Assembly (NCBI GenBank): GCA_030141605.1 | Contig: JAQGDQ010001129.1 | Coordinates: 1-60,578, forward strand | From: Tubiluchus corallicola | Taxonomy: Eukaryota > Priapulida > Priapulimorpha > Priapulimorphida > Tubiluchidae | DNA length: 60,578 nucleotides | Direction: 5' to 3' | In this document: piece by piece, positions 1 through 15,589 of the stretch | How positions within the stretch are numbered: the stretch's first letter is position 1 | Layout of the letters: each line of letters begins with the position of its first letter | Made by a program: the position numbers and the translations under genes | Notes under the pieces: model-generated | Seen by the model: the letters and a program-made list of their open reading frames with translations, nothing else | Told to the model about the DNA's origin: nothing | The model's database searches: none

Positions 1-337
1 GACGCAAAACCACATCTGTTCTTTGCTACTAGCTGATCGGATATTGTTTGTTATTAAATCTGGCTGTTCGTGTTCGTGCTGTTACCGATATAGACAATTA
101 CGTTGCGCATTTGTGACTACGCTTTAAGCCTCGGAGCGTTAAATCCACAAAAACTGTTAGTAAAGGTTAGTAATTTCAGGCAAAATCTATGACCTATGAA
201 ATCCGAGTCGTCACTCTTGAACTATGCAGTTGGTTTGTTTATTGCAGGTTTTTTGAAAAAGCGCTTTAAACTGATGAAATTTTGATGCGCGATTAAACAG
301 AAGCTTCGTGCTTTAGTTCACGTGTACAAGTCAATAA

Positions 338-802
338 AAAGCAACAATATCAACAACGAAAACGACAACAGTCGGAACAGCAACAACAAAACAACAACAA
401 CAACAACAACAGAGCAGTAGCAGCGGCAGCAGTAACAACAGTAACGTAGGCAGTGGTAGTGGCGGCGATGACGACAACAACAACAGCGATGATGGCAATG
501 GCGTCGACGACGACAACAAGAGCAACAACAAGAGCAACAGCAGCAACAACAACGACGCTGTCAACGATAATAGCAATGACATTAATGTCAATGACGTCAG
601 TGACTGTCTACGTGAAAACACTTCTGTCCTAACCACGTCAAAAACTCCGAAGATCAAAAATGCGCAAAGTCTATTAACTAATCCCAACAATTTTGGCACT
701 GAAGTTGTTTTCAGGCTAACATGTTCATTAGGAAAACACTTGCCTTATCAAGCAAAGTCTTATCAAACTGATCGAAATTTAAATTGTTACATTCATGCCT
801 AA
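338..802 (+). repeat. Degenerate CAA/GAC/AGC trinucleotide tract inside a 154-codon open frame
   Basis: Bases 361-600 are a decayed triplet repeat (CAA, CAG, AAC, GAC, AGC). In the + frame starting at 338 it stays open to a TAA at 800-802 and would read as a Q-run followed by an S/N/G/D-rich stretch, then about 60 more complex residues. There is no in-frame ATG and no convincing splice pair, so I do not call it a gene. A very similar triplet tract lies in an intron at 46.0-46.5 kb, which shows that such tracts here can be non-coding. A 3' coding exon of an upstream gene remains possible. Confidence 0.45.
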
Positions 803-838
803 ACAGTAAATTATTCAGTGTTATTGAGTAGATCCAAG

Positions 839-1216
839 TTTACCTGTTTAAACAGAAATGAAGCGCTTTCAAAATCCACAATTACATAAGGAAAGAATTA
901 ACGAAGGCGGCTAGATTCATTGGTAGAAAAACATGCCCTGTTGCACAAGAGAAGTTTTGTTGGGCATAATAAATCACGTTAAGCCAAAACTAAATTATTT
1001 AATATCAGCTTGGCTTTAGCACTGTTATAGGAGTCAGAAAGAAGCATTAAGCTTCAAATAACAAGGCCCAAAACACTGCATTTGCTAAGCGTGGCGAAAT
1101 AAAACGACATAGATGTGTTCTTTTAATTTCCCTCTTTTGGTGACCAAGGAGCCTTCCTAATACAACGTTAAATTCATGTGGTTTTGGCGCTTCATTTCTG
1201 TTTAAACAGGTAAACA
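839..1216. repeat. 28-bp exact inverted repeat pair
   Basis: The 28 bases at 839-866 (containing CTGTTTAAACAG) recur as an exact reverse complement at 1189-1216, about 320 bases apart. Each arm carries the self-complementary core CTGTTTAAACAG. Outside the 28 bases the flanks are only loosely alike. Remnant of a small inverted-repeat element, or an inverted duplication of a short coding segment. Confidence 0.6.
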
Positions 1217-1253
1217 ACGGATCATCGGCGCTTTTTCGACTCTCCGACTCCAT
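1047..1253 (-). CDS. Hypothetical 68-residue ORF, unrecognised
   Basis: This minus-strand ORF begins with a true ATG in an acceptable context (purine at -3, G at +4) and reads 68 residues, basic in the middle and hydrophobic near the C-terminus. I recognise no domain. Residues around FTCLNRNEA are encoded by one arm of the 28-bp inverted repeat, and the other arm would encode the same peptide on the opposite strand, which suggests a repeat-derived origin. No splice sites or polyadenylation signal support it. It may be a chance ORF. Confidence 0.18.
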   Translation of the reverse strand: MESESRKSADDPLFTCLNRNEAPKPHEFNVVLGRLLGHQKREIKRTHLCRFISPRLANAVFWALLFEA

Positions 1254-2990
1254 TTGTCGTTTTGCGAAAATGTGAAACCTAACTAGCTGTTAATAAATTA
1301 AATATTTACGGGATCGTTATGATGATTAAATGTTTTAGATGTCATTAGCTATATGAACAGTGCACTACTATTTATGTGGCCGTCATATAACTACATTGTC
1401 TTTCTACTTTCTGTTGTTTGTTACAAAATGTGTATTCCGACGAAATAAATATAAAGCAAACACTACTAACGACATTTACACTCGGCATATCATCAGTGTT
1501 ATTCGTAAAAAATGAAATCATCTGATTTAATCTCTACCATTTTCATTTTTATCAGCAAAAATTTTTGCTGTAATTATATTAGTTGGAAAACTGACAATAC
1601 TCAACCTGTGGAGAGAGTGTTTTTCAAAACCAAACTAATTCTTGCTTCTTCTTGTATTTTATTCTAACTTTTTCTACAAAACCAACTTGAACACTAAAAT
1701 TATAGGTTATACTTACTTAACTGTACCTATATGGTGTATTTTCTTTGGCTTTTAAGCTCCGTGAAACACTAGATGGAAATGGGATGGAAGATTTTCTTCG
1801 AAATTGCTCCAAAGCATTCATTAATATTGAGATATCATATTTTCCAATGAATCCCTGTTCGTCATAAGGTTTAAAAGTTTAAAACCCATCCCCTTCATGA
1901 AAGATGGAATTTATTTATTCATCTATATGTCTTTCTGTCTACACAAATACCTGCAAAGTTCATTTGCCATTCCGTCTCAAATGTTTTAATAGACTTATGA
2001 CGTTGCATTGATTTCTGCCGATTAAACAGTAAGCATTTATTCATTCGTTCATTTACTGGTGCCATAAGGCAATCACCATAAAACAAACATGCCTAACACA
2101 GATACAATGTCAGTATAAAATCATAAAAAGTCATAAAATCACCAAGAAAGGTGTTTAAAGCGCAAAGGTGTCATCCCGTTATGGTTTTACTCAAAGAATT
2201 TCTCTTCTGTACTTTTACACAATGACATGTAAATTGAATTAACTGTGAGTGTGAGGCGGTTACACACATGCCTTGTAAATTTATAAAATCTTAACAGACT
2301 TCGTAACTGCGTATCAGTAATTCAATTTTGGCCAGCAGAAGATGTAGTGCGATGACATTTTGAATCATTTGTTACAAAAAATGGAAACATAAGAACGATA
2401 ATTGTAAAATATTTCATTGTAATGAAGCGTGAATATATTAAAATTTAGTATATTCTTAGAAATAACACTACAGTTTAATGAAGTCAAACGCGTTTCATCA
2501 TTTAATTTAACATCATCATCAGTGTCATCTTGGAATATTGTCTGTACCAAAAGTATATTAAAAAAATTGTAAGCAAAATTTATAACGACAATATGGTGTT
2601 TGTGGGCTTCACCAAAGCAAGCTAAGACACAAATTTCAGACATGGTGCTGACAAGCTACTGACCTAGGAAACATAGAACTTGCTAGACTATTTACTTATT
2701 TTGAATGCAGATTGTTATATTAGAATTCTGTCTGGTTAATGTTTGTAAACGTAACGATTATTCAAAGCAACAGTCATGCAGTTTCTAACTATAGCAATGG
2801 GAAGACGTGTATAAAATCGCAAGGAGGCACTTGAAACATAGTAAGACTAAATGCTAAGGTATTCACGAAGACCATCAGGAGATGTGAAGTCATCAGGAGA
2901 CTCGCGCAACCATGAATGTATCGACAGATAAGTGAAGCCGTAGAAAAATGTGTTAAACCGTTAACAAAACACGAGCGATTTCAAATCTGT
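1254..2990. other. Intergenic, no gene seen
   Basis: AT-rich sequence with many stops on both strands. The longest frame (minus strand, about 2365-2643) has low-complexity AT-driven composition and no recognisable domain. Nothing else was identified. Confidence 0.5.
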
Positions 2991-2995
2991 TCAAT

Positions 2996-3075
2996 GAGGA
3001 CACGCTGTAGTACGGCGCTAGATTATAGATTCAAGAGCTCTGGTTCGAATCCCACTCATATTGGGAATTCTTGGG
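2996..3075 (+). repeat. tRNA-derived SINE head with pol III box B
   Basis: GGTTCGAATCC at 3042-3052 is a perfect pol III B-box / T-loop sequence. Upstream, the GCGCTAGATTATAGATTCAAG stretch looks like a decayed tRNA D and anticodon arm. The T-stem does not pair properly and no acceptor stem forms, so this is not a functional tRNA. It is most likely the head of a SINE or a tRNA pseudogene. Confidence 0.45.
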
Positions 3076-3223
3076 TCGTGTTTCGTTAAAACAAAACGTT
3101 TTGGCCGCCGTCCCAACTACGTAGCTTAAAATGCCTAGTCATATAGTGGGAGCCGAAGTTATGAAAATAAATACAGTACTACCGTCTAACCCTATGTTCC
3201 GTCACGCCAATGATATGGGTACA

Positions 3224-5930
<2,707 letters not shown>

Positions 5931-5934
5931 AGAC

Positions 5935-6205
5935 TAGAATCAAAATAGTGCCGCTCCATGCACGCTCTTTACAACTGATAATGTAGTAAACGCCCAATAA
6001 TGTAATATTGGAAAAAAATCAACGCATATTGTAATAACTAACCGATAATGCATAATATAAGCCCCAGAATGTAATAATGTATAATGTACGGTAATAAAAC
6101 GGTAATAACACGAAATTTAACGCACATTGTAACGCCACAGAAACGCATAATGCAATACACAAAAATTCTAACCGATAATATAATAACATAATGTAATAAG
6201 TTGCT
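5935..6205 (+). repeat. Repeat family A, copy 1 (about 17-bp units around AACGCATAATGTAATAA)
   Basis: About 270 bases of degenerate tandem units built on AACGCATAATGTAATAA and CTAACCGATAATGTAATAA. The block aligns along its length with 9437-9700 in the same orientation. A partial copy in the opposite orientation lies at 7237-7312. It is not coding. Confidence 0.7.
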
Positions 6206-7026
6206 GAATTAATGATACGTGATTCAAGTGATGCAGTGCTGTGGGAAGGGCGCGTTTGCTTACCCTGGAAGGGGTTGGTGTTCACACCACACCTAGTGCT
6301 TATGCACCAGTTGCTGTCTAGCGACTATAGGCAGCAGTTCCTTTATAAAATATACAAGATTTTATAAAGCACACATCTAGCAGGCTTGAAGCACTTACGC
6401 TGATTCTTTAATGACATTACTAAAGCACTTATGCAATAATATATAGATAGCACTGCTAGACTGGAGTGGTTGTGAATTTAACTGCAATCACATCTTTGTA
6501 CTGTTGCGATAATGAATATCGGTGAATTCTTACTCGCAAATTTTTTGAATCGCGCTATAAACTTTGCCGATTTTAAAGGTTCGATTTCGAAACTCAAAAT
6601 TTTTTGATTCGCAAGAACCGTAAGTTTGGAAACATATCTCCTCCTTTGAACCGTACTCAGACACGTGATCAACAAATAGTCTTTATCAGTTTCTGTATTT
6701 GGTCCAGCCGGCTGTGAGATTATTAGTAGTAAGGAGTTGGCGCTTCTTTTAACTTGAAACTTGATTGAAATTTCAAAAAGTGGATTCGTCTTCTATCGTA
6801 CTGTCAGAGTGGGGTTTTATTTTCGCTGCTGCTAAATAACGACATCTTATTCGCAGTCAGTGATGTCCGCCGTTATTTACATAGGCATATTTTTGGTATG
6901 TTTGTCTTTGCCTTTGCTTTATGTTTTTTCCTATCAAAAAGTCAGACTAACATGTCCAGAATTGGTCCACTTTGACGGAGGTCTGCATTCTTGCTCAGTG
7001 CATTGTAATTTTACATATGAGAAATT

Positions 7027-7105
7027 TTTTCCTGCTTTTTATTCCTGCCCATTTTTCCTGTGCCATTTTACTATTTCGTTATTAAGTGTGACATTTTTAC
7101 CTAGA
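7027..7105 (-). repeat. Repeat family B cluster, reverse orientation
   Basis: Degenerate repeats of TTTTCCTGTGCCATTTT, with variants such as ATTCCTGCCCATTTTTCC. The same unit occurs at 11637-11690 and 52687-52830 in the opposite orientation, and at 53622-53717 in this orientation. Confidence 0.6.
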
Positions 7106-7236
7106 TTCGCCTTGATTCATTAGGCTGATATGCACTGTAGAGTTGGGAAGTGATGACAATGAGTCGAAAGGCACTACCTTCATATTAAAAAAATCAAAGT
7201 TATATTACTATATATAATAAAATATTATATTCTTAT

Positions 7237-7312
7237 AGTTCTTCTACCCTAATTCTGCGAGATTTTACATTATCGGTTAGCATTTTTATTATTACATTAG
7301 CGTTTAAGTTTT
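7237..7312 (-). repeat. Repeat family A, inverted partial copy
   Basis: Read on the minus strand it gives AACGCTAATGTAATAATA and GCTAACCGATAATGTA, matching the units of 5935-6205 and 9437-9700. It lies about 180 bases upstream of the kinase start codon and about 1 kb from copy 1, head to head. Confidence 0.6.
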
Positions 7313-7488
7313 CCTTGTCGTTACGTGATGACGTATTAGTGACAGTTAAACAATTGTCTCTAGGAAGCCATGTGTGGTAACAACCACCATGCACGGTGAT
7401 GTTAATTTATCTTTACAGATCAAAATTATAATTTAGACCTGTGAAACAATGCCCATTCTGGCCGGCGGGAAACCTCCAAGTACATTGG

Positions 7489-8663
7489 ATGTCAGCCTAT
7501 CCTACTAGAAGTTTACCAGCTATAGAAAGACTTAGGCGAAAGGAATCGAGATCTGCTTCACTTCCAACTGAATCAACTGCAGGAACATCGAGTTTACTAA
7601 ATGAACAAAAACGACGCATTAGTGTTATAGAATCTGATGGTTTTTCTCTAGGAAGGATTATTGGACACGGATCGTATGCGGTAGTAAAAGAAGCATATTC
7701 TTCAAGACACAAAGGACGAGTGGCGATCAAAATTATAAGCAAAAGAAAGGCGCCAAGTGTCTTTATCGAGAAATTTCTCCCGCGTGAGTTACTAGCTGCA
7801 AGAGAATTAAATCATCCAAATGTGGTAAAATGTTTATTTACTTTAGAAACCACACACAAAGTTTATTTGGTAATGGAAATCTGCGACAACGGCGATCTGC
7901 TCGAGATTATAAAAATGCAAAAATACATCAATGAGGAACAGGCGGGAGAATGGTTTCGGCAACTCTTCGAAGGAGTATCATATATCCATAGTAGACGAAT
8001 AGCTCACAGGGATCTCAAGTGTGAAAATTTGCTTTTATGCAAGCATAACCATTTGAAGATTGCGGATTTTGGCTTCAGTCGTCCTGTAATAATATTAAAT
8101 ACTGAGAGTAGGTCGATGAGCGAGACATATTGTGGCAGCTTCGCTTATGCTTCTCCAGAAATAATATCTAACGTTCCTTATGATCCACAGAAAGCTGATA
8201 TATGGAGCATGGGTGTTGTGCTTTACACCATGGTTTTTGGTGTAATGCCGTTTGACGATTCAAATCCTGTAACTTTAAAAAAGCAAGTTTCAAGTAAGGT
8301 AATAGATAATTACAATCATATAGCCATCACTACAACCTATTATGTGTATTTTACATTTTCGTTAGTATGTAAAGCTTTCATATTTTAATAAGCGTGTCGT
8401 TTTTAGAGTGAGCTCATCAGGATGCTGTTTCTGTGTCTTTATTGCAGGTAGACTATCCTTTAATACCAGAAGTCAGTAACGCGTGTCGAAGTCTTATCAC
8501 AGATATATTTACACCTGTGATGGCCAGACCCTCGCTGAATGACATGAAGCGTTATGCTTGGTTTGAAAGCAGATGTATTTTATCAGTTAAATCGTGCAGC
8601 GGTGACAATCCAAGTTATCCAACGTCTATATCAAACAGAAGAAGGCTACTTCTTGATATCTAA
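7489..8663 (+). CDS. Testis-specific serine/threonine kinase-like protein (TSSK family, closest in feel to TSSK4)
   Basis: Two exons, 7489-8298 and 8448-8663, split by a 149-base intron (GTAATA donor, TTTATTGCAG acceptor, phase 0), give a 341-residue protein that phosphorylates Ser/Thr. After a basic Ser-rich N-terminus of about 50 residues comes a complete kinase domain: glycine loop GHGSYAVV (59-66), ATP lysine K81 in VAIKII, catalytic HRDLKCEN (173-180), DFG (193-195), and an activation segment with TYCGSFAYASPEI. YCGSFAYA...PEI with PY.P and WSMGVVLYTMV is characteristic of TSSKs, known as male germ-cell kinases. Exon 2 supplies the lobe end and a short tail. I chose the ATG at 7489 because an in-frame TAA lies at 7429 and no earlier in-frame ATG exists; an out-of-frame ATG at 7449 precedes it. 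A possible acceptor at 7417-7418 suggests an upstream non-coding exon. The gene looks intact. Confidence 0.9.
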
Positions 8664-8943
8664 CTTGTGTTACTTGTTATACCTTTAACATTTCTTGCAA
8701 AGCTTATTTTTGGAAATCCAATGAAATTCTTTGCAACAAGATGCGTAGTGAAAATGCAATTTTGCTCTACTTGATGTCTGTTGCAATACTGAACACTATC
8801 ATTACATATTCAAAGAACACACATGAATGTAGTGAAGATAATGAAAGTTAGGGAAGGTAATGAGTTTACTAATATATAACTGAAGTAATTATTGACGATA
8901 GTAAAGTAGTAAACAAGTGTAAAAAATGAAACAGATTTGAACA

Positions 8944-9005
8944 TCGTGTAGTTCAATGGGTAACGTACTTTGAATTCCGCCCAGAAGGCAGAGGCTCAAG
9001 TATCT
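8944..9005 (+). repeat. tRNA-like sequence (SINE head or tRNA pseudogene)
   Basis: TAGTTCAATGGGTAACGTAC is a close match to a pol III A-box/D-arm, followed at tRNA-like spacing by CCAGAAGGCAGAGGCTCAAG, which looks like an anticodon stem, variable loop and decayed B-box. Base pairing is broken, so it is not a working tRNA. It lies within about 350 bases downstream of the kinase stop codon. Confidence 0.4.
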
Positions 9006-9436
9006 TGTTCATTTTTTAAATCTTGTAACTCAATGTTCCTGATCACTACAAATTCATGCACAGTTGAGATTAATTTTAGTTACCGTTGTTACTAGTTTAT
9101 TCTATAGCCAAAAATAAAAATGTAAAACCTGAATTAAATTAATGTCCACTGTTACTATGCCACTAGTCCGGTGTGCTATATTTCTGCGCGTCACTACCAA
9201 AGCGCGTAGCTGGTATGCTGCAAAAAACATAGTTTCGTTAAACATATAAGATTAAGTTAACATGTATACTCACGTTTATTCTGCTGGATCTTTTTGCAAC
9301 GTATGAAAGTTTTGACTATTTGACTGCAGCTGTACTGACGGGATTTTCTGTAAAAGATAATTTCGATTAATATAGATCAGTCACGACTAATTATCAATAC
9401 AGTTTGTTTCGACTAATGGATTAACCAGTACTGACA

Positions 9437-9700
9437 ATTTTGTAGAGGCCGTGTTACAACTGCTAATCTAATAAACACCCGATATTGTAATACTAAAAAA
9501 TTAATGTAGTTTGTAATAAAAAACAACGCATAATGTAATAAATAACTGATTATGTAATAAAATTAACTAATAATCAAATTAAAAAAACTAAAGCATAATG
9601 TGAGACCCAAGTTATAATGAAATAACATGAAGTTTAACGCATATTGTAACAGCACAAAACGCATAATGTAATAACAAAATTCTAACCGCTAATGTTAGCG
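9437..9700 (+). repeat. Repeat family A, copy 2
   Basis: Direct-orientation counterpart of 5935-6205, with the same order of units (TTACAACTG, AACACCCGATATTGTAAT, AACGCATAATGTAATAA, TTTAACGCATATTGTAAC). The two copies flank the kinase gene. Divergence between them is substantial, so the duplication or paired insertion is old. Confidence 0.7.
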
Positions 9701-11990
9701 TCTGCAAAATAGCTAAGCAAAATAACAAGCAAAATTAATGTTATCTCGTACAATTTTCTTATGTAAAGTAACTCCAAGGCATCGTAACAGCCTTCAACGC
9801 ATTATCATCAGCCCAATGAGTCCAATGACAGTTTCAATTGGCATATTAACCATTAGGCTAACTAGTCTGTAACCTATAGCCTGAGACGCTAAAATTTTTA
9901 GGAGCGATAGATTTTTAGGAGCCCAATGACCAGTGTTAAAAAATTTGTATTCTTATACGTAGTTCCCCCCGGAAACGCCTATCCTTGCATATTTCATTTA
10001 AAGTGCCTAATCTACTTCATTAGTTTCAGCATATAGGCCTACACAGACTATTATAGCCACATTTATTGTTCGTCTAAACTAAATAATCCCGGTTCAGTCT
10101 TTGTTAAGAATATCGAAAAGGTATAGCGCCCTGCTTAATAGAGAAGTTAACGTTAGAACGACTATTGGGTCATTTGGCCTAAATTATACTTACTTAAGTG
10201 TGAGCTGTTAATCTTACATTTAAAACGTGTAAGTCTGATCCTTTTCACTACATTTTTAACAACTTCATGACAGTGCCATGTTTAAGTACACAAATGCTTT
10301 CAGTTTTTTTATAAATCACAAATGTACGCCAATACCTGTTGTATTAACTAACTCGTTCTACCATAAATAAACATCTAAGATATCGCACGTATAAATTACG
10401 AATACTTACACTGACTATAAACTTTTGCTTTCAGCAAATCCTTTTTGCTGTTAGGTATCCAAACGTTTATAAGATCCAATAGATGAGAATACGCGCTGAG
10501 TCCTCTAATACTGTGTCTGAAAATATTTGAAGTGTAATTTGCGTCTTGAAGTGTAATCTGCTAATTAAGTTCTTTTTTGACTTTAGGTCAGGTTGTAAGA
10601 GCTAATTTTTCTTTTTCTTGGAAATAGCCATAAACTTCGGAGATGTAGTTGTAGACGCAATCAAGTTAAGAATAGATCAGCAATTGCACAACTTACATCA
10701 ATATAACCATTATGCAGACGCATGACAATTACCAGCTAGGTATTAGCATGAAGTTAACACTAACAATGGGAATCCCTGTTCAGAAAATTATTTCCACTTT
10801 TTCACATTACTTGCATTCTTTGCAACAAACTAATTAATATCTTTATTTATCCATAAGCTTTAAGAAAAACAAAAATTTTGTATGTAAATAACAGATGAAA
10901 GCTAATAGTAAGTAAGTGTGTGAAACAAAATAATAACATCATTTTTAAGTGTACTAGCACATGAATAGCACTAAAGCGTCATCAAAATTTTAACTCCAGA
11001 TTATAGATTACGTAATGTCACCATCGTAAGCTACATTTAGGTATTTAGGTACGGTTTCAAGCATTTATTAATTGACGCCCAGTCATCCATTGACAGTCTA
11101 ATGTTAATGATTGAGATTAGTGGGTTTTAATCCCGTTTTATGATTTTCTGCACGTCATCAAAATTTTAGCTCCAATTTGTACATTATGTTGTATCTCTAT
11201 CAAGCGCTTATCGAGTTGAGATTAATAGGTTTTACAACTTCGTACGCTTATATTTTTCAACTCTTTTTAGACATTTATTTCACTGTATTTCTGTTGCTCT
11301 TTTCATAAGTCTGCTATCTGTTGCATGTACCTACAATCAGTGTCTTTTTGTTATATTGTCTTTGCATGAAATTGACTACATATGTACGAAATAAATGGCA
11401 TATTAATAATCACTTCAGAACTTGAAGTGGCAAGTTTTTATCAGAAACTTGTAACGCATCACTTCTACATTGCTGTTGAAGACACAATGGCTATTGTACA
11501 TAAACTGAAAAGTTACGAATGGGTTTAATGCAAAGCATTTTGTGTGCGCAGCAAACGTCGTCTCCGGTTAATTGCGTGACAAGTCACCAACATTTACCTG
11601 AAATTGTGTCTGATTCTGTACTTGTCCGATAAATATGACACAGGTAAAAATGACACAGAAAAAATGGCACGAATAAAAAGAAGGATTTAAAAAAAATTCT
11701 CGTATGTATAATTAAAAGGCACTTCCGCCAAAGTAAGTCTAAGCAAAATGATATAATTTCAATAATTATCCTCCAATTGCTACTGCAAGTATGGCTAGCA
11801 AAGCATTAAAACAAGCATTAACTGCTAGATGTGTTAAGCTCTTTTGCACAACCGATGCGCAATTTGGTTTCAGAAACTGGTAGTATTTACCTTTAAAGAA
11901 ATTGTGAACTTTCAGGATAGCCACACAATAGTATTTTAGATGATCACAAGTAATTTGAAAAAAATGATTATTAGTCGCTGTTTGAAAAGT
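9701..11990. other. Intergenic with short local duplications
   Basis: No gene seen. A segment beginning CGTCATCAAAATTTTA is present at about 10977 and again at about 11153, each followed by similar text ending in GAGATTA and GTTTT, so about 175 bases look like an old direct duplication. At 11637-11690 there is a small forward cluster of the family B unit (ATGACACAG / AATGGCACG). Confidence 0.45.
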
Positions 11991-11999
11991 TACAAAGGA

Positions 12000-12560
12000 G
12001 GTTTTTCCAGCAAAATAAACTTGTTAACCACTTGGTATGACAAACAACTCCAATGCGTGAAATGGGACAATGCCTACTCGAATAATTTTTATACATTCGT
12101 CTTTATTATTCAATGTTTACATTCATGAGCTGTCTGTAAAACTGAATAGTATGACGGCTGTCATTTTGCAGGTAATATCATTAATCACATAGTTCATGCT
12201 GATGACATTGTTTTATTTGTAACATCTGTTCCTGTGCTATAGGATATTCTGAACACATGCGCTAGCTTTGGTGATCTTCAATGAACTGATTTTAATTTGA
12301 CAAAAAGCAAATGTTTAAATTTCTTACCCTCGCGTTGTGTCTGGTAAAATACTGCCTCATAAAACTGCAATACCTGTGAGTATTCACGAGAAATATCTTT
12401 GCCATATAATTTGCACTAATCTAAACCATAACTGCGACATTCAATTACAGAGTAGTCTTTTTATATGAATTAACTCTTTAATAAGAGCACTTAATTTTCT
12501 ATGTCTTCAGAACATGTTAAATTCATGTGAAAGAAGTACCACACAAATAAAATTTCGGGT
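12000..12560 (+). mobile_element. LINE (non-LTR retrotransposon) reverse transcriptase relic
   Basis: Translation across several frames gives ordered reverse transcriptase motifs: KWDNAYSNNF, then LLFNVYIHELSVKLNS, then HADDIVLF (the polymerase Y/HADD box, near 12198), then TKSKCLNF and EKYLCHIICTNL. In-frame stops and at least one frameshift (near 12160) interrupt it, so it is dead. The pattern belongs to LINE-type reverse transcriptases; the clade cannot be fixed by eye. The endonuclease and 3' end are absent. Confidence 0.75.
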
Positions 12561-13866
<1,306 letters not shown>

Positions 13867-14289
13867 GGAAAGAAAAAGGCGGGAGATATTTTTTATAATA
13901 TCAATAATAAAGTGTTATTCAAGAAATGAACGTATATACAAAAAGGTGCCTCTTTTACAGATAACAATTTACATTTTCATATAACAAATCTTTTAAATGT
14001 TTCCCAATTTCACACTATGTGCGACAAATAACATATTATACCTAAATTAAATTTAGCTTCAAACGATTCACAAGTATTATACACATTAACTTTATACACT
14101 TACTTAATTTGTTTTTGTATACTCGAGCGGGTCTAAATTAACAATTATTTAGTATAAAACTATCTCTGATCAGGTTAGTAAAACACGTTATTAAATTTTT
14201 ATCAGATTAACGTAGAATAGAGGGGGAGGATAAGGAGGAAAGGAGGTAGAGATGGAGACAGAAAAAAGAAACCGAAGGCTTTTTCCTAC

Positions 14290-14632
14290 TAAAATAGCCG
14301 ATTTTGCAACTAGAAAACGAAATCGCGATTTTTCTGTTAAAAATGTTTCTGTGAAATAGACCTAAACCATGTAAGCCTATATCTATCCATTATAGTCACA
14401 TTCGCGGTATTTGTAACAGGTCATTGCAACGCAGTGCCATTATTTACTCATATAGACTTGTCACTTGCTTTTCGTGTACTCGACTGAACTATTTCGTAAT
14501 TATTACCTATTACCTAAAATTTATTTAGCTTTTGCATTATCTAACACTGTGCATATTATTTTTATTTTAGTACTTACGTTTTATGTAGCCTCAGTAGTTA
14601 CCTAAATAAAATTTGAATTGTATTGAATTATA
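14290..14632 (+). mobile_element. LINE 3' end (plus orientation)
   Basis: The sequence ends in CCTAAATAAAATTTGAATTG followed by TATTGAATT repeats, the AATAAA plus short-repeat tail typical of CR1/L2-like LINEs that lack a poly(A) tail. The stretch before it has no coding content and is presumably 3' UTR. The 5' limit is approximate. Confidence 0.5.
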
Positions 14633-14759
14633 CATGTGTACTACGTTTTTATAATATTCATTACAGCTAACGAAATAAATTTAAACTTGGTGATAACTGC
14701 AAAAATTATAGACACTTCGTTGCAAATTTCAATGCGAAAACGAAGATAAAAAGTAAAGA

Positions 14760-14765
14760 TTTATT
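14760..14765 (-). terminator. Polyadenylation signal for the family 92 glycosyltransferase gene
   Basis: AATAAA on the minus strand, about 80 bases past the TAG stop at 14847-14849, the expected place for 3' end formation of this gene. Confidence 0.6.
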
Positions 14766-14846
14766 GCACTCTAGGAAAATTAGAAGTATGGCATATGTAA
14801 TATTTCTGGTTGTATGAAAAAGTACCAAATTTACAGTGGTAAGGGA

Positions 14847-15529
14847 CTAAGTTTGTCCCTGATAACATTTTATTCTTTCAAACACAAGATGAAGCAATTG
14901 TTTCTTAAATTTTAACATAGTGTGATCGGGAACAGCTTGATCTTCACGAAAATTAATATTATTGTAATGATGTAAATAAGCAACATCTACTGGCACGTCA
15001 TAGTCACTAAAGCCTGGTAAAAACGTCCGAGCGTAATGAATTCCAACTTTTGAGACAACTTGAGGATCCACAATGGCTTTTGTGCGCCTGTACGGAGGAA
15101 AAAAATTCACAGATCTTTTTAAATAGTTTACAAACTGCATGTCATCTTCAACTTCTTTACAGCTGACACTCTCAGTTGAATGCACTTGCGGGTAACCATG
15201 ATCAAAAAAGGAGTTCCGAAAATGATATGCTCCTATATTATCTTTTGGAAGGCTTCTCATTAAGTCACCCCAGCTGCTGTACTGCAGAGGAAGGATTATC
15301 TCATCCATGTCATATAATGCTGTCCATAAAAAAGCATTCTTGTACCTTAAAAAATTGAGTCAATTTAAGTACTTAATTAAACATAAAAGTTATATATCCC
15401 CCACTCTCTCACCCCTTCCCCTGTCTCTCGCCTGCTTTTCTATCTGTCTGCTTCAGCTTTCTTTACCCTCTCTCTCTCTTATTCTCTCGACATCTGTATT
15501 ATTACACTCCCTCTCCTCTTCCCATCTCC

Positions 15530-15589
<60 letters not shown>

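Noticed and set aside
6860-7123. 87-codon ORF with a hydrophobic start, upstream of the kinase
   Set aside because: Its second half is the family B repeat cluster. A possible donor (GTATGT at about 6896) would leave an 11-residue exon with no partner.
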